NCBI GenBank assembly: GCA_051745935.1
Contig: JBNJEM010000589.1
Coordinates: forward strand, 1-5,045
Direction of reading: 5' to 3'
DNA: 5,045 bases
Source: JBNJEM01 sp051745935
GTDB taxonomy: Bacteria; Planctomycetota; Planctomycetia; Pirellulales; Pirellulaceae
Part shown: in pieces, positions 4,954-5,045 of the stretch
Layout of the letters: every line of letters begins with the position of its first letter
How positions within the stretch are numbered: position 1 is the stretch's first letter
Notes under the pieces: model-generated
Databases searched by the model: none
The model's input: the letters and a program-made list of their open reading frames with translations, nothing else
Told to the model about the DNA's origin: nothing
Made by a program: the position numbers and the translations under genes

Positions 4954-5042
4954 GTTCACGGGTGCCGCTACACGGCCTGGATACGGGAGCTCGCATGGAT
5001 GCCACGGGCTTGTCCCGTGGTGGTTCACGCTCGCCGCTACAC
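4954..5042. repeat. REP-like intergenic repeat pair
   Basis: GTTCACGNNNGCCGCTACAC occurs twice, at 4954-4973 (NNN = GGT) and 5023-5042 (NNN = CTC), 69 bases apart. Seventeen of the 20 bases are fixed. Between the copies lies the perfect hairpin at 5002-5020. The arrangement resembles dispersed REP or MITE-like intergenic elements; the window ends three bases after the second copy, so its extent is unknown. Confidence 0.6.
5002..5020. repeat. perfect 7-bp stem-loop
   Basis: CCACGGG and CCCGTGG are exact reverse complements around the loop CTTGT. There is no following T-run on either strand, so a terminator is not favoured. It probably forms the palindromic core of the REP-like element around it. 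Confidence 0.75.
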
Positions 5043-5045
5043 ACC

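Larger units (their letters stand above)
4747..5045. other. region downstream of feoB, no supported gene
   Basis: About 300 bases to the right edge. The longest open frame is on the minus strand (4733-5044, 103 residues) and would end inside the 14-bp array; it lacks a ribosome site and any domain I recognise, though its middle (FVGPHGVLVFKQGAKRPKGPQ) looks slightly more protein-like than the rest and could be a decayed gene. GGCGT/ACGCC (4772-4794) is a weak inverted repeat and no T-run follows, so I do not call it a terminator for feoB. The last 90 bases hold the repeats listed separately. Confidence 0.5.

Noticed and set aside
4733..5044. 103-codon minus-strand ORF after feoB
   Set aside because: It runs through the REP-like repeats and ends in the 14-bp array; no ribosome site or family is recognisable. 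It could at most be a decayed gene.

Overview
The window looks like a piece of a chromosome from a GC-rich environmental bacterium. It is most likely a member of the Planctomycetota or a close relative. I infer this from the style of the FeoB protein, the long poorly coding spacers and the short intergenic tandem arrays, not from a database match. Coding density is low outside feoAB.

Layout from left to right. (1) Bases 1-60 are a 16-bp tandem array, followed by a weakly supported small ORF. (2) Bases 327-789, minus strand, hold a tight two-gene unit: a TusA/YedF-type sulfur (or selenium) carrier followed one base later by a DUF3343 protein, a family described as putative Se/S carriers. (3) Bases 790-1450 are a spacer with no convincing gene, containing two copies of an imperfect ~75-bp repeat. 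(4) Bases 1455-1688, plus strand, hold the most interesting object: a single-span small membrane protein whose frame meets a TGA at 1539-1541 and then stays open for 48 more codons. A Cys codon lies five residues after the TGA (U-M-K-G-Q-C). A compact hairpin of bacterial SECIS type sits at the right distance downstream. I read it as an unannotated selenoprotein that standard gene finders would truncate or miss. (5) Bases 1689-2020 hold a strong hairpin, a plausible sigma-70 promoter and a Fur-box-like palindrome. (6) Bases 2021-4690 are feoA and feoB, the Feo ferrous iron uptake system. (7) The stop codon of feoB lies in the first unit of a 14-bp tandem array (4677-4746). The remaining ~300 bases are non-coding as far as I can tell, with REP-like repeats and a perfect hairpin near the right edge.

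How the parts may work together. FeoA and FeoB import Fe2+ and are probably repressed by a Fur-family regulator through the palindrome just ahead of feoA. The TusA-like and DUF3343 proteins could carry persulfide or selenide sulfur/selenium. Their position ~670 bp from a candidate Sec-encoding gene makes a selenium link attractive, but that link is inference. No selA, selB, selC or selD lies in the window, so Sec decoding would depend on genes elsewhere in the genome.
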